Shown: piece after piece, positions 18,284 to 27,723 of the stretch
How positions within the stretch are numbered: position 1 is the stretch's first letter
Layout of the letters: each line of letters opens with the position of its first letter
Source: UBA1672 sp051967755
GTDB lineage: Bacteria; Pseudomonadota; Alphaproteobacteria; Micavibrionales; Micavibrionaceae
Assembly: GCA_051967755.1 (NCBI GenBank)
Contig: JBQDYD010000006.1
Span: 57,722 to 121,721, forward strand
Reading direction: 5' to 3'
DNA: 64,000 nt
The notes under the pieces: model-generated
What the model saw: the letters and a program-made list of their open reading frames with translations, nothing else
The model's database searches: none
Told to the model about the DNA's origin: nothing
Translations under genes and position numbers: made by a program

Positions 18284-18298
18284 GCTTATAAATCTCTT

Positions 18299-19549
18299 AT
18301 GAGTACATATAAATCAGATTTCCTAAACATTCTAGAGGAGCGCGGTTTTATTAATCAGTGCTCCGACTTTGAATCGTTGGATGAAAAATTATCAGAAGGC
18401 ACACAAAGTGCCTATATCGGTTTTGACGCGACGGCGAAATCCCTGCATATCGGGAATTTGACGGGCATTATGATGCTGCACTGGTTCCAGCAATGCGGAC
18501 ATAAACCCATCACATTGATGGGTGGCGGCACATCAAAAATCGGTGATCCGTCTTTTAAAGATGAACAGCGCAAATTGCTTGATGATGAAACCATCGAAGC
18601 CAACATGAAAAACATTCAGGCAACCTGTTTTAAACAATTCCTGAATTATGGCGACGGCGAATCTGACGCCCTGATGGTGAATAATAATGACTGGTTGGAC
18701 GCGCTATCCTATCTGGACTTCCTGCGTGATTACGGCCGTTATTTCACAATTAACCGCATGATCGGTTTTGAGAGCGTGAAACAACGCCTTGACCGCGAAA
18801 GCCCCCTCACCCTGTTGGAATTTAACTACATGGTCATGCAAGGGTATGACTTCCTTGAGCTGAACCGTAGGCACGGCACGATCTTGCAAATGGGCGGGTC
18901 TGATCAATGGGGTAACATCATCAACGGTGTTGATCTTGGTCATAAATCCGACAAAGTGCAGCTATACGCGCTCACCGCGCCGTTGCTGACCACGCCTGAT
19001 GGACAGAAAATGGGTAAAACCGTTGGCGGCGCTGTATGGCTCGCCTCTGATATGCTCTCGCCTTATGATTATTACCAATATTGGCGTAACGTTGATGATG
19101 TTATGGTGCCGACGTTGCTGCGCCGTTTCACAACGATGCCGATGAAGGAAATCCGCAAATTAGAAGTTCTGCAAGGCGCAGAAATCAACGAAGCGAAAAA
19201 GATCCTCGCCTTCGAAGCAACCAAGATGTGTCACGGCGAAACCGCCGCAACCGAAGCCGCCGAGACTGCACAAAAAGTGTTTGAGCAAGGCGGCGTTGGT
19301 GAAGATTTGCCAAGCATTAATGTCGGCGAAGCCTACTTAAAAGAAGGTATTCAGGTCATTGAACTGTTGCTTGAAACAGGTCTGTGCGATTCAAAGGGTG
19401 ATGCCAAACGCCTGATTAAGGGCGGCGGCGCACGCGTGAATGATGAGCCTGTCTCCGCGCTGGATCAAACCGTTACCCTTGCCGATTTGAAAGACGACCA
19501 CATTAAGATTTCATCCGGTAAAAAACGCCACGCACTGGTGAAACTCTAG
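18299..19549 (+). CDS. tyrS: Tyrosyl-tRNA synthetase
   Basis: The 416-residue class I synthetase charges tRNA-Tyr. The HIGH-type signature is HIGN (His50) and the KMSKS-type loop is KMGKT (Lys237). The tyrosine pocket segment LLEFNYMVMQGYDFLELN and the C-terminal S4 RNA-binding domain (about 350-416) are present. It is divergent from anmK and followed after 10 bp by an EamA transporter gene. Confidence 0.96.
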   Translation: MSTYKSDFLNILEERGFINQCSDFESLDEKLSEGTQSAYIGFDATAKSLHIGNLTGIMMLHWFQQCGHKPITLMGGGTSKIGDPSFKDEQRKLLDDETIEANMKNIQATCFKQFLNYGDGESDALMVNNNDWLDALSYLDFLRDYGRYFTINRMIGFESVKQRLDRESPLTLLEFNYMVMQGYDFLELNRRHGTILQMGGSDQWGNIINGVDLGHKSDKVQLYALTAPLLTTPDGQKMGKTVGGAVWLASDMLSPYDYYQYWRNVDDVMVPTLLRRFTTMPMKEIRKLEVLQGAEINEAKKILAFEATKMCHGETAATEAAETAQKVFEQGGVGEDLPSINVGEAYLKEGIQVIELLLETGLCDSKGDAKRLIKGGGARVNDEPVSALDQTVTLADLKDDHIKISSGKKRHALVKL

Positions 19550-19559
19550 AGGGTCTTCC

Positions 19560-20486
19560 ATGAACAATACAATGCTGTATGCCCTCACGGTTTTAATCTG
19601 GGGGTCGACTTGGTATGCCATAACGTTCCAGTTGGGTGAGGTTCACCCCGTCCTGTCAGTTGCCTATCGTTTTATGCTGGCCTCTGCGGTTTTGTTCATC
19701 TTTTTAAAACTCTCAAAAAAGCGAGATATCCCGAAATTCACCCGCGCGCAGCATATCACAATCGCCATGCAGGGTTTTTATCTGTTCAGTTTGAATTACG
19801 TGCTGTTTTATTTCGGAACGGCGCATTTAACCTCGGGCTTGGTCGCGATTATTTTCTCAACCATGACGTTGATGAATATTTTTAATCAGGCCATGTTTTT
19901 CGGCATTCGCGTAAGGCCGCAAGTCGCGCTCGGCTCCCTCTTTGGGTTGGCGGGGATTGTTATGGTGTTCTGGCCGGAGGTCAACGCCCTGACCACCACC
20001 AGCGGCACGATGAAGGGCATCTGGCTCTGTCTGGCCGCCAGCTATTGCGCATCAATCGGGAATATGGTGTCGATGAAAAACAGCCGCGAAGGCGTGCCCG
20101 TCATGGCGGCCAACACATTCGGCATGATGTACGGCGCGGGGTTTTCAATCGTGCTGGCGGTGATATTGGGGGCGGAGATTACCTTTGAACCCACCTATGG
20201 CTATACGCTATCGCTCATTTATTTGGCGGTATTTGGTTCCGCGATTGCGTTCGGATGCTATCTGACACTCATGAAGAATATCGGCGCGGATAAGGCGGCC
20301 TATGCCACCGTGCTCTTCCCCCTTGTCGCGCTTGCGATCTCTACTGTGTTTGAGGGCTATCTCTGGTCACCCTTATCGATGATCGGGGTCGCGCTGACAT
20401 TATTCGGTAATGTTGTCGCCATGGCCAACTGTGAGCGGATGCTGCATTGGCGGCGAAAAAAATCACTCCCACAGGATGCGGCGTAG
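19560..20486 (+). CDS. EamA/DMT-family transporter
   Basis: The 308-residue protein has about ten membrane segments arranged as two EamA repeats (about residues 5-135 and 150-290). It starts with the typical WGSTWYAI motif. The family exports metabolites or amino acids; the substrate is unknown. It follows tyrS by 10 bp and its last 24 bp overlap the convergent AsmA-like gene. Confidence 0.88.
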   Translation: MNNTMLYALTVLIWGSTWYAITFQLGEVHPVLSVAYRFMLASAVLFIFLKLSKKRDIPKFTRAQHITIAMQGFYLFSLNYVLFYFGTAHLTSGLVAIIFSTMTLMNIFNQAMFFGIRVRPQVALGSLFGLAGIVMVFWPEVNALTTTSGTMKGIWLCLAASYCASIGNMVSMKNSREGVPVMAANTFGMMYGAGFSIVLAVILGAEITFEPTYGYTLSLIYLAVFGSAIAFGCYLTLMKNIGADKAAYATVLFPLVALAISTVFEGYLWSPLSMIGVALTLFGNVVAMANCERMLHWRRKKSLPQDAA

Positions 20487-23400
20487 AATACCCGGCGTTA
20501 AAACCGAGAGCGGATTAGCAGAGATTTCAGGATTATCTGAGGGGCCCTTCACGCTATAGGTTGCCGCGAACACGCCGCCCGATCCGCCTGTTAAAATATC
20601 CCCGACAATCGGAATACTGCCGATCACTTTATTCAGGCCATCCATCGGTACAACCGTACCCGACACATCCACAAAACGTTTTTCATTATCAAACGTCCCC
20701 TCAAACAACAAACCAAGCGAGTTACCCGATGTGCGCCCGTTTTTCATGACAAGCAAGCTGCCCTTACTACGGTAAAGCCAACTGAAATCAGCCTCCATTT
20801 TGGAAAACCCAAGGCCGTCATTGGATAACGCATCCCCTATTCCTGTCAGGGAAAGGATACTGAGAATTTTGGTTAAGGCCGGCGCTTTTTCTACTCTGAA
20901 ATTCGTGATCTCTGCCTTGCCGCGAATATTACGATCTTGGATACCATGGATCGGCTCGCCGTAGATCACCATCGTGCCGCCCTTAATATCATTATGCACC
21001 TGAAACGCCTTAAGCAGCGCGCCCGCATCATCTGTTTTCATACGGAATGTACGCTTACCGTCTTGCATTTCATTAAAACGCATAAACACATTGGAACTGC
21101 CCGCACGGCCATCCATTTCAATCTGATTAAAACGACCCTTTTCATCAATATCTACAAATGTTCTGACATTTTGTATTGTCTCATTCGGGGCGGTGCGCAT
21201 TTGTTTGGCCGTGGTTGTTATGCGCATGCGCGGCTCTTCATATTCCGCGACGGCCTCCTCCGCATTCATAAAGGGGCGCGCATCCAGAAAAGATGCATCC
21301 ATGTTAATATCTACGGCGCGTTCATTATCAAATTTAAACGCAATTTTCCCTTCCGTTTCCAACAGGGTAAATGCAGGGAACATACCACTCTTCAGCCACG
21401 TTTCCCCCTTATTTTGAATAAAGGTAATCGTCGATTCATCGAGTGTGAAATCAGCGCCCTCCGCGGTGAGGTTGGTGATTTTCTGAATTTTTCCGCCCTT
21501 AAAATGTGCCATGAAATGCGCGCCTGCTTTTTCGCCCGGCTGCTTTTCAAAATCAAACGGCGAAACAAAGAACAAGGCAGGCGTTGCATCAACCTTAACA
21601 TCCGCCTTTGCCGTACCATCCTTAAACGACATATACCCGACCTCTATCGGTAAGGGCCCCTCAATAAACTCGCTTAAATCCACACCAAGTTTTTGACGTA
21701 TATTCGGGTCTGCCGTGACTTTAGCGGTGATTTTCTCAACATATGGTTTCCCTGCACTTTCAAGGAATGTTTCCCATGAAAATTTCATCGGGCGATTATC
21801 AATCATCGCGTTGCCGCTCATCATGACCTTACCGTCATCAACGGCAAAATCGAGCGGCCCACCACCAAGATCAAGCCCCTCTATCACTTTCGGGAACAAA
21901 ACATTTTTTAATTTGCCCTTGGCTGTAATTTTAAAATCTTCGATCTTCACACTATCTTGCGCAGGAAAAACAAGCCCGATATTCAAATCCGCCGTGCCTT
22001 TAACTTTATTCACATCCATACCGATCCGATCGCCCAAGTTGATAGGATCATTAGATATGTATCGCATCACATCGGCGATATTACCGCTTAGATTTACATT
22101 AATATTGGCATCCCCTTTGCCTTCCGCGATGATGTAATCAAAGAATAAAGACGCATCACGCACCGGCATTTTACCCAGGCGCCCCTTATCGATTTTAATA
22201 TCCAGTGTATCTGCCTCAAAATCGAAACGGCCACTGCCGTAAATATCGTATGCCTTGTCCAGCGGCGCGCGGTAATCAAGGGTCATGCCCTCTGCCTTAA
22301 ACAGCGCCAGGATATTCTTAGTCTCCAAATCCCAATGCATGTCGCCCGTCAATTCATCCTTACGGTGTTTCGCAAGCACATCCAAAGACACATGCACATC
22401 TTTCAACACGCCATCAGCCATACTATCGACGATCCAATGCTCGGCATTCTCTCCTTCTAAGGCTTTGGGCCAAACAGGCTTTATTTTCGAATGCTCTGTT
22501 TCATCAATCCATATTTCAACGGGCCCTGTGATTTCATTCTCTGTATGTGAAATCTCTGCTTTGGCATTCACGGTAATACCATTCAGGGTAAGCTGCGTAT
22601 CCTTTACCTGCAGTGCCTTTCCCGCATAATTATATGTCGCATTTAATTGTAAATTTTTGTACGGCACAGGGTCATCTGATAATGCAGGATGTATCACATC
22701 CCCTTCTTCGGACGTAATCGCCAAACGCACGTCAGACGGCACAAAATTTTCATCCAAAATCGTTTCAACATGTGCATCGACAATAACATTTTGCGTGCCC
22801 GGAACGTTCAACTCAGGGATCTTGCTAATGATATCCTTTGCATTGATTGCATGAACATCAGCAGACAGTTCAACATTTTTCTGACCCCAAATATAATTCA
22901 TCTTCACATCGATAAAAGACTTATCAAACCCCGATTGCGGCAACTGAATTGACATTTCGCTATGCATGCCCTCTTCGGTACTTGCCATATCTAAATCAAA
23001 ATCAGGCAAAGACCATGTCTGTTTTGCGACGCGGTCCTCCACAAGGACAAGCGCATCCTCAATTGCAAACGCCTGTAAACGTGCGATCAGAGAGTCATGC
23101 GCGCTCTCTTCGCCGGGTCTGGCAATATACCCGAAAATACGTGTCGTCAGCTTTAACTGCTCATCCTGCGCTTTATCTTTGTTCCCAGCCTCACCAATAT
23201 CCAGCTTAATTGCGCCGTCTTCATGCCTGGTCAGGCGTAATGTCGGCTCCTTCATGATAATTTGTTTGGGCATAATCCGCCCGCGCAATATGCCTCTGCG
23301 GGAAAAGCTGATATCCACTTGCTCAACTGATATAATCGGCACACCGCCTTTATCAAATAACTGCCCGTCTTGAAGCTGGAGATATAGCGGCCCCTTTAAG

Positions 23401-23591
23401 TTAGGCCAATAAAGAACGGCCTGCCCCATTTTTGCATAATTTCCGGTGGCCTTGTCATGGAGTGCCGCCTCCAGATACGGTTTCGCAAAACTGACATCAA
23501 TCGGCGTGCGCGATACATTCCAGACAAACACAGAAAAAACGACCACCAAAGCAACAAAAACCAACGCACACAGCCGAAGCGTATGTTTCAT
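20463..23591 (-). CDS. Large AsmA/YhdP-like envelope protein
   Basis: The roughly 1042-residue protein has an N-terminal membrane anchor (about 5-25) followed by a very long beta-rich periplasmic region typical of the AsmA/TamB/YhdP group. A DUF3971-like stretch lies in the middle (about 250-600), and an AsmA-C-like end contains GSLLVMKNGRTSGNSLGLLFEG and MDGLNKVIGSIPIVGDILTGG. Such proteins form hydrophobic grooves that carry phospholipids between membranes. The family is clear. The specific paralogue (YhdP versus others) is inferred from length and the C-terminal motif. A GTG start at 23627 is the alternative. Confidence 0.85.
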   Translation of the reverse strand: MKHTLRLCALVFVALVVVFSVFVWNVSRTPIDVSFAKPYLEAALHDKATGNYAKMGQAVLYWPNLKGPLYLQLQDGQLFDKGGVPIISVEQVDISFSRRGILRGRIMPKQIIMKEPTLRLTRHEDGAIKLDIGEAGNKDKAQDEQLKLTTRIFGYIARPGEESAHDSLIARLQAFAIEDALVLVEDRVAKQTWSLPDFDLDMASTEEGMHSEMSIQLPQSGFDKSFIDVKMNYIWGQKNVELSADVHAINAKDIISKIPELNVPGTQNVIVDAHVETILDENFVPSDVRLAITSEEGDVIHPALSDDPVPYKNLQLNATYNYAGKALQVKDTQLTLNGITVNAKAEISHTENEITGPVEIWIDETEHSKIKPVWPKALEGENAEHWIVDSMADGVLKDVHVSLDVLAKHRKDELTGDMHWDLETKNILALFKAEGMTLDYRAPLDKAYDIYGSGRFDFEADTLDIKIDKGRLGKMPVRDASLFFDYIIAEGKGDANINVNLSGNIADVMRYISNDPINLGDRIGMDVNKVKGTADLNIGLVFPAQDSVKIEDFKITAKGKLKNVLFPKVIEGLDLGGGPLDFAVDDGKVMMSGNAMIDNRPMKFSWETFLESAGKPYVEKITAKVTADPNIRQKLGVDLSEFIEGPLPIEVGYMSFKDGTAKADVKVDATPALFFVSPFDFEKQPGEKAGAHFMAHFKGGKIQKITNLTAEGADFTLDESTITFIQNKGETWLKSGMFPAFTLLETEGKIAFKFDNERAVDINMDASFLDARPFMNAEEAVAEYEEPRMRITTTAKQMRTAPNETIQNVRTFVDIDEKGRFNQIEMDGRAGSSNVFMRFNEMQDGKRTFRMKTDDAGALLKAFQVHNDIKGGTMVIYGEPIHGIQDRNIRGKAEITNFRVEKAPALTKILSILSLTGIGDALSNDGLGFSKMEADFSWLYRSKGSLLVMKNGRTSGNSLGLLFEGTFDNEKRFVDVSGTVVPMDGLNKVIGSIPIVGDILTGGSGGVFAATYSVKGPSDNPEISANPLSVLTPGILRRILWE

Positions 23592-23783
23592 TGTCTTGCC
23601 TAAAACATGTCTGACTTTCTTGGTCACGGGCGTATTTGAAATCCTGATGGGGTTGGAATTGATATTCTATATGGTATCACTATTACTACAGTGAAAAAAA
23701 CGCGATGACCATACTAATAGGATGGTTTTTAAAACGATAACCACTGCTGATTATAACATAAAACGCATCAAGGAGACCTCAAT

Positions 23784-24254
23784 ATGAGTGAATTGAAAAT
23801 TGGAGACGACGCCCCTGATTTTACACTGCCGACAGATAATGACGGTGAGGTAACCCTCTCTCAGTTAAAAGGCAAGAATGTCATCGTCTATTTCTATCCC
23901 AAGGATAACACACCCGGATGCACGACAGAGTCTTGCGACTTCCGTGACCAACAACCTGATTTTGCGAAATTGAACGCAGAAATTATCGGCATTTCCAAAG
24001 ACAGCGTGAAAAAGCATAACAATTTCAAGGCAAAGCATGAGTTTAATTTCCCGCTGGCCTCTGATGAAGACAGTGACGTTTGCGAACGCTATGGCGTGTG
24101 GCAGGAAAAAAGCATGTACGGAAAGAAATTCTTCGGTATTGTGCGCTCCACCTTCCTGATTGATGAGAACGGAAAGATTGCACATATCTGGCCAAAGGTG
24201 AAAGTCAAAGGCCATGTAGATGAGGTACGTGAAGAACTTGAGAAAATAGCCTAA
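23784..24254 (+). CDS. bcp: Thiol peroxidase Bcp (peroxiredoxin Q)
   Basis: The 156-residue peroxiredoxin reduces peroxides with thioredoxin. The peroxidatic Cys46 and resolving Cys51 lie in PGCTTESCDFRD, the atypical 2-Cys Bcp pattern. The N-terminus IGDDAPDFTLPTDNDGEVTL matches the family. The start has a good AAGGAG upstream. A clear terminator follows 10 bp after the stop, so it is a single-gene transcript. Confidence 0.95.
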   Translation: MSELKIGDDAPDFTLPTDNDGEVTLSQLKGKNVIVYFYPKDNTPGCTTESCDFRDQQPDFAKLNAEIIGISKDSVKKHNNFKAKHEFNFPLASDEDSDVCERYGVWQEKSMYGKKFFGIVRSTFLIDENGKIAHIWPKVKVKGHVDEVREELEKIA

Positions 24255-24264
24255 ACAAAAAAAA

Positions 24265-24294
24265 CGGGCCTGATTAAAGGCCCGATTTCTTTTC
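24265..24294 (+). terminator. Rho-independent terminator of bcp
   Basis: A 7 bp GC-rich stem (CGGGCCT / AGGCCCG) with a 6 nt loop is followed by ATTTCTTTTC. It lies just after the bcp stop and before the convergent hydrolase gene. An A-tract upstream could let it act for the opposite strand as well. Confidence 0.8.
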
Positions 24295-24311
24295 TAATTC
24301 GTCGTGCAGAA

Positions 24312-24980
24312 TTACGCCGCGATTTTGACAGGAACTTCCTGACCGCCGCGCGCTTTGTTCATATGATCATGCACATTATCAATCATGACATCGATATGAT
24401 TATGGAAGAAGTGGTTGGCCTCCGGCAATACACGGAAATCAATATCAATTCCCTTTTGCAGGTGCAAACGCTCTACCAATTCACCGACACATTCCTGCGG
24501 AATAATGTCATCACGGCCACCGTGCAACATCAAGCCTGATGTCGGACATGGCGCCAAGAATGAGAAATCATCTGTGTGCGCAGGTGGTGCGATTGAAATA
24601 AATCCTTCGATTTCAGGACGACGCATCAAAAGCTGCATACCGATCCAGGCACCGAATGAAAAACCGGCAACCCAAACATATGGGGCATTCGGGTTGATTT
24701 CCTGCATCCAGTCCAATGCAGAAGCTGCATCGCTCAACTCACCTTCGCCTTCGTCATAAGCACCCTGAGAGCGCCCGACACCACGAAAGTTAAAACGAAG
24801 CACGGAAAAACCGCGTGCAACATAGGCCTGATATAATGCATATGTGATCTTGTTATTCATCGTACCGCCATGCTGGGGGTTTGGATGCAAAACTAATGCT
24901 AATGGGGCATCTTTGATCTTTGAGTGATGATAACGTCCTTCTAGACGTCCGGCCGGACCATTAAGGATAACTTCGGGCAT
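24312..24980 (-). CDS. Alpha/beta hydrolase
   Basis: The 222-residue protein has the alpha/beta hydrolase fold: oxyanion segment LHPNPQHGGTMNN, then FNFRGVGRSQG, nucleophile Ser108 in GFSFGAW, an acid in LMLHGGRDDIIP and the catalytic His in EANHFF. It belongs to the dienelactone hydrolase-like group that includes YsgA-type and small cytoplasmic esterases. The substrate is unknown. An AGAGG precedes the start by 6 nt. It is divergent from the cysteine desulfurase gene. Confidence 0.85.
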   Translation of the reverse strand: MPEVILNGPAGRLEGRYHHSKIKDAPLALVLHPNPQHGGTMNNKITYALYQAYVARGFSVLRFNFRGVGRSQGAYDEGEGELSDAASALDWMQEINPNAPYVWVAGFSFGAWIGMQLLMRRPEIEGFISIAPPAHTDDFSFLAPCPTSGLMLHGGRDDIIPQECVGELVERLHLQKGIDIDFRVLPEANHFFHNHIDVMIDNVHDHMNKARGGQEVPVKIAA

Positions 24981-25151
24981 TAAAGACCTCTTTTATTATT
25001 AAAGTAATATAAAAACCAAACTTCTTGTGAGACATTTTTACGTAAAAACCATCTCGACAGTTGCCCTGTTATATTAGACAATAGGAAATAAGTCCATAAA
25101 AATCGTATAAACCCTTGATAAACAATGTGGATAATACGATAGTGAGCCACT

Positions 25152-26273
25152 ATGAACAAAAGAATATACTTAGATTACAACGCAACCGCCCCGATACGCC
25201 CAACGGCCTTGGAAGCGATAAATAGCGTTATAAAACAACCACTTAACGCATCCTCCGTGCATTCCTACGGCCGAGAGGGACGAAAAGTCGTAGAATCGGC
25301 GCGTGAGCACGTTGCGAAACTGATCAACACCGACAGCAACCAAGTCCTGCTGAACAGTGGCGCAACAGAGGGAAATAACACGGTATTACAATATTTTAGC
25401 CAACAATACCCCGATGAAATGATCTTGGTTTCGGCCACCGAACACCCGTCAATTCTGGAATTACGGAATATATTGCCCAATGTAAAAGTAATTCCCGTTG
25501 ATAATCAAGGGCTTATTAACCTAAGCGCACTTGAAACCTTACTAAACGATCATAAGACATGCCTTGTATCGTGTATGGCGGTGAATAACGAGAGTGGCGT
25601 AATACAGCACGTTGCGGAAATATCCGCCCTTGCGCATAAACACGGCGCGCTGCTTCACTGTGATGCTACGCAGGCCGCAGGACGCATTATGTTGAATATG
25701 CAGACCCTTGGCATTGATTTCCTTACCCTCTCCTCTCATAAAATTGGCGGGCCGCAAGGCGTCGGCGCATTGGCTCTGGGGATGTGCGGTATTACCCCAA
25801 CCCTCCTTTATGGTGGCGGTCAGGAAAAATCCGCGCGCGCAGGCACGGAAAACGTGGCGGGCATTGCGGGATTTGGCGCGGCAGCCAAAGAAGCGCTTGA
25901 ATATCTCAACCACTATCAGGCGCTTGGCACATGGCGGAATAAACTGGAAGATGGACTAAAGGCCACCTCGCCAGAAATTATCATTCATGGTGCGCAAACA
26001 GAGCGCGTTCAAAACACATGTTTCTTTAGTCTGCCGGGGGTGGATTCACAAACCCTGCTTATGGCATTTGATCTGGAGGGGATCGCCGTATCGAACGGCT
26101 CTGCCTGTTCCAGCGGGACAGTAAAATCCAGTACCGTCCTCAAGGCCATGGGACTGGATGAAAAAATCAGCGCAAGTGGCTTGCGCATTTCCATGGGCTG
26201 GGCTACGAAAGAAGAAGATATTGATGCGTTTCTAGGCGCATGGGAAAAAATATATAAACGCCTGAAACGATAA
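25152..26273 (+). CDS. Cysteine desulfurase (NifS/IscS class)
   Basis: The 373-residue PLP enzyme releases sulfur from cysteine as a protein persulfide for Fe-S clusters or tRNA thiolation. PLP Lys197 lies in LSSHKIGGPQG and the persulfide Cys319 in NGSACSSGT, the loop of the IscS/NifS class. The N-terminus IYLDYNATAPIRP is typical. It is followed by a 2Fe-2S ferredoxin after 13 bp, so an Fe-S assembly operon is likely, although no scaffold gene is nearby. A 7 bp inverted repeat (ATCGTAT at 25102, ATACGAT at 25134) precedes the start and could be an operator. Confidence 0.93.
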   Translation: MNKRIYLDYNATAPIRPTALEAINSVIKQPLNASSVHSYGREGRKVVESAREHVAKLINTDSNQVLLNSGATEGNNTVLQYFSQQYPDEMILVSATEHPSILELRNILPNVKVIPVDNQGLINLSALETLLNDHKTCLVSCMAVNNESGVIQHVAEISALAHKHGALLHCDATQAAGRIMLNMQTLGIDFLTLSSHKIGGPQGVGALALGMCGITPTLLYGGGQEKSARAGTENVAGIAGFGAAAKEALEYLNHYQALGTWRNKLEDGLKATSPEIIIHGAQTERVQNTCFFSLPGVDSQTLLMAFDLEGIAVSNGSACSSGTVKSSTVLKAMGLDEKISASGLRISMGWATKEEDIDAFLGAWEKIYKRLKR

Positions 26274-26286
26274 TAAAGGAACCACC

Positions 26287-26625
26287 ATGGCAACAATTAC
26301 AGTCATTCAAAAAGACGGAACCACAAAAGACATCACCGCCGAAGATGGCTGGTCGCTTATGGAAATTTTACGCGATGCGGGCTTCCCTGAAATTGAGGGC
26401 GCGTGCGGTGGCTCTATGGCGTGTGCAACATGTCATATGTACATCCACCCTGATTGGGAAGACAAAGTGGCCGCGCAAGACAATGAAAAATCAGAAGATG
26501 AGGAAGATATCCTTGATCTGGCTTTTGATGTTACAGCCGAGAGCCGTCTTGGATGTCAGATCCGCATGAATGATGAATTAGACGGCCTTGTTGTTGCCGT
26601 TCCCGGCGCAAAGACAGGGTGGTAA
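26287..26625 (+). CDS. fdx: Adrenodoxin-type 2Fe-2S ferredoxin
   Basis: The 112-residue protein has the C-x5-C-x2-C...C pattern (Cys40, Cys46, Cys49, Cys90) in CGGSMACATCHMYIHP and SRLGCQI. This is the adrenodoxin/Isc ferredoxin group, an electron carrier for Fe-S cluster assembly or cytochrome P450s. An AAAGGA lies 6 nt before the ATG. Position directly after a cysteine desulfurase supports the Fe-S assembly role. Confidence 0.92.
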   Translation: MATITVIQKDGTTKDITAEDGWSLMEILRDAGFPEIEGACGGSMACATCHMYIHPDWEDKVAAQDNEKSEDEEDILDLAFDVTAESRLGCQIRMNDELDGLVVAVPGAKTGW

Positions 26626-26627
26626 AA

Positions 26628-26912
26628 ATGATTCGTCATATTGTAATGTTCAGCGCGAAATCCCCCGATAAAATTGATGCCGTTTATAACGGCCTTAAAA
26701 TGCTTGAGGGGATAGAGGGGAACTGGCTCCTCACCGTTACTAAAAACAAAAAAGTCGATCTGATCGAAAATGAAATCGACGTTGTTGTTTATGGTGAATT
26801 CCCCGATCAAGACGCACTCGATACCTATAAATCACACCAGATTTATCAAGACTGTATTGATGTTGTGCGCCCGTTGCGTGATAAGCGCGTCGCCGTCGAC
26901 GTTGCCGCGTAA
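26628..26912 (+). CDS. Dabb-domain (stress-responsive alpha/beta barrel) protein
   Basis: The 94-residue protein has the Dabb pattern: IRHIVMFSAK at the start, a central VDVVVYGEFPDQDALDTYKSH, and a C-terminal DVVRPLRDKRVAVD. The domain forms dimeric ferredoxin-like barrels; members are stress proteins or cyclases. It starts 2 bp after the ferredoxin stop, so it belongs to the same operon. The ATG at 26628 is preferred to a GTG 3 codons earlier that overlaps fdx. Function unknown. Confidence 0.8.
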   Translation: MIRHIVMFSAKSPDKIDAVYNGLKMLEGIEGNWLLTVTKNKKVDLIENEIDVVVYGEFPDQDALDTYKSHQIYQDCIDVVRPLRDKRVAVDVAA

Positions 26913-26979
26913 ATTATTTGACAACTCCGCGCCATTTATCGCACCTTGTACGTAATAAAAATAATAAAGTACGGGTGTA

Positions 26980-27699
26980 ATGAAACGTTCAGCCTTTGTC
27001 ACTGCAGACAACCTTCCCGACCTTGCCGGCGCGTTCGGTAAGGCCGTTGATTCTGCAGGCCTGCACAAACATGATGATGCGCTTAATGTTGCCGTTATCG
27101 GTGAGCCCGGCGTCGGGAAATCCTATATTTCAACAAAACTGGCAGAAGGTGTGCTGGGCAGTGATATGCACAGTCTAAGCCAATCTGTGCCGCGTGATGA
27201 TATGCATGATTTGATTTTGTGGTCATATCACACAGATGGCGCGCAGGAAATTCTGCAATATGACGAAGCATCAAAGCGATTTGTCGATGATGAGTATCAT
27301 AATTTTGTTATGGAACAGCGCAAAGAGCATCCGATTCCTGAGCGCACCTCCCCCGGGGTTACCTTTATTGAGCACCCCGATCAAGAAACAGAGGATGACG
27401 CAGATATTATTGTGCGCATTCGTTTTTCCGAATACCAAAAAAGCGAAATTGCGCGCATACGCACACAGATGGAGCAAGGCGCAGCAGATTTAACCGCAAA
27501 GAAACAAGAATTAGCAAATGTTGCGGCACAAGGATGCGAGATTGAGATTGAAACACAAAGTTTCAGGTTTGATGACAGCGCATTGGTGGAATTCTTTGAT
27601 AAACAGGATAACCCCGTATGGCGAGATCTTGCCGCCCCGCCCTATGTCTTCGATGATGACGATGACTTAGAGAATATTGCCGATTTAAGCTATGATTAG
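26980..27699 (+). CDS. Small P-loop protein with acidic tail, function unknown
   Basis: The 239-residue protein has a Walker A motif GEPGVGKS (residues 41-48) in a context VAVIGEPGVGKSYISTKLAEG, so it binds ATP or GTP. A coiled stretch (about 150-185) and a strongly acidic C-terminus (DDDDDLENIADLSYD) follow. TsaE, a small P-loop protein of similar size, was considered, but its surrounding motifs do not match. It is 67 bp after the Dabb gene and may be in the same transcript. No function is proposed. Confidence 0.65.
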   Translation: MKRSAFVTADNLPDLAGAFGKAVDSAGLHKHDDALNVAVIGEPGVGKSYISTKLAEGVLGSDMHSLSQSVPRDDMHDLILWSYHTDGAQEILQYDEASKRFVDDEYHNFVMEQRKEHPIPERTSPGVTFIEHPDQETEDDADIIVRIRFSEYQKSEIARIRTQMEQGAADLTAKKQELANVAAQGCEIEIETQSFRFDDSALVEFFDKQDNPVWRDLAAPPYVFDDDDDLENIADLSYD

Positions 27700-27723
27700 C
27701 GAGGAGCGCACCGGCATTACCCC

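Noticed and set aside
20937..21653. A 238-codon open frame on the plus strand inside the AsmA-like gene
   Set aside because: It is antisense to a gene with clear envelope-protein features, has no sensible protein character (His and Arg rich, no motif) and no Shine-Dalgarno.
26980..27699. TsaE (tRNA threonylcarbamoyladenosine ATPase) identity for the P-loop gene
   Set aside because: Only the Walker A motif and size agree; TsaE-specific segments around it are absent and the acidic tail is unlike TsaE.
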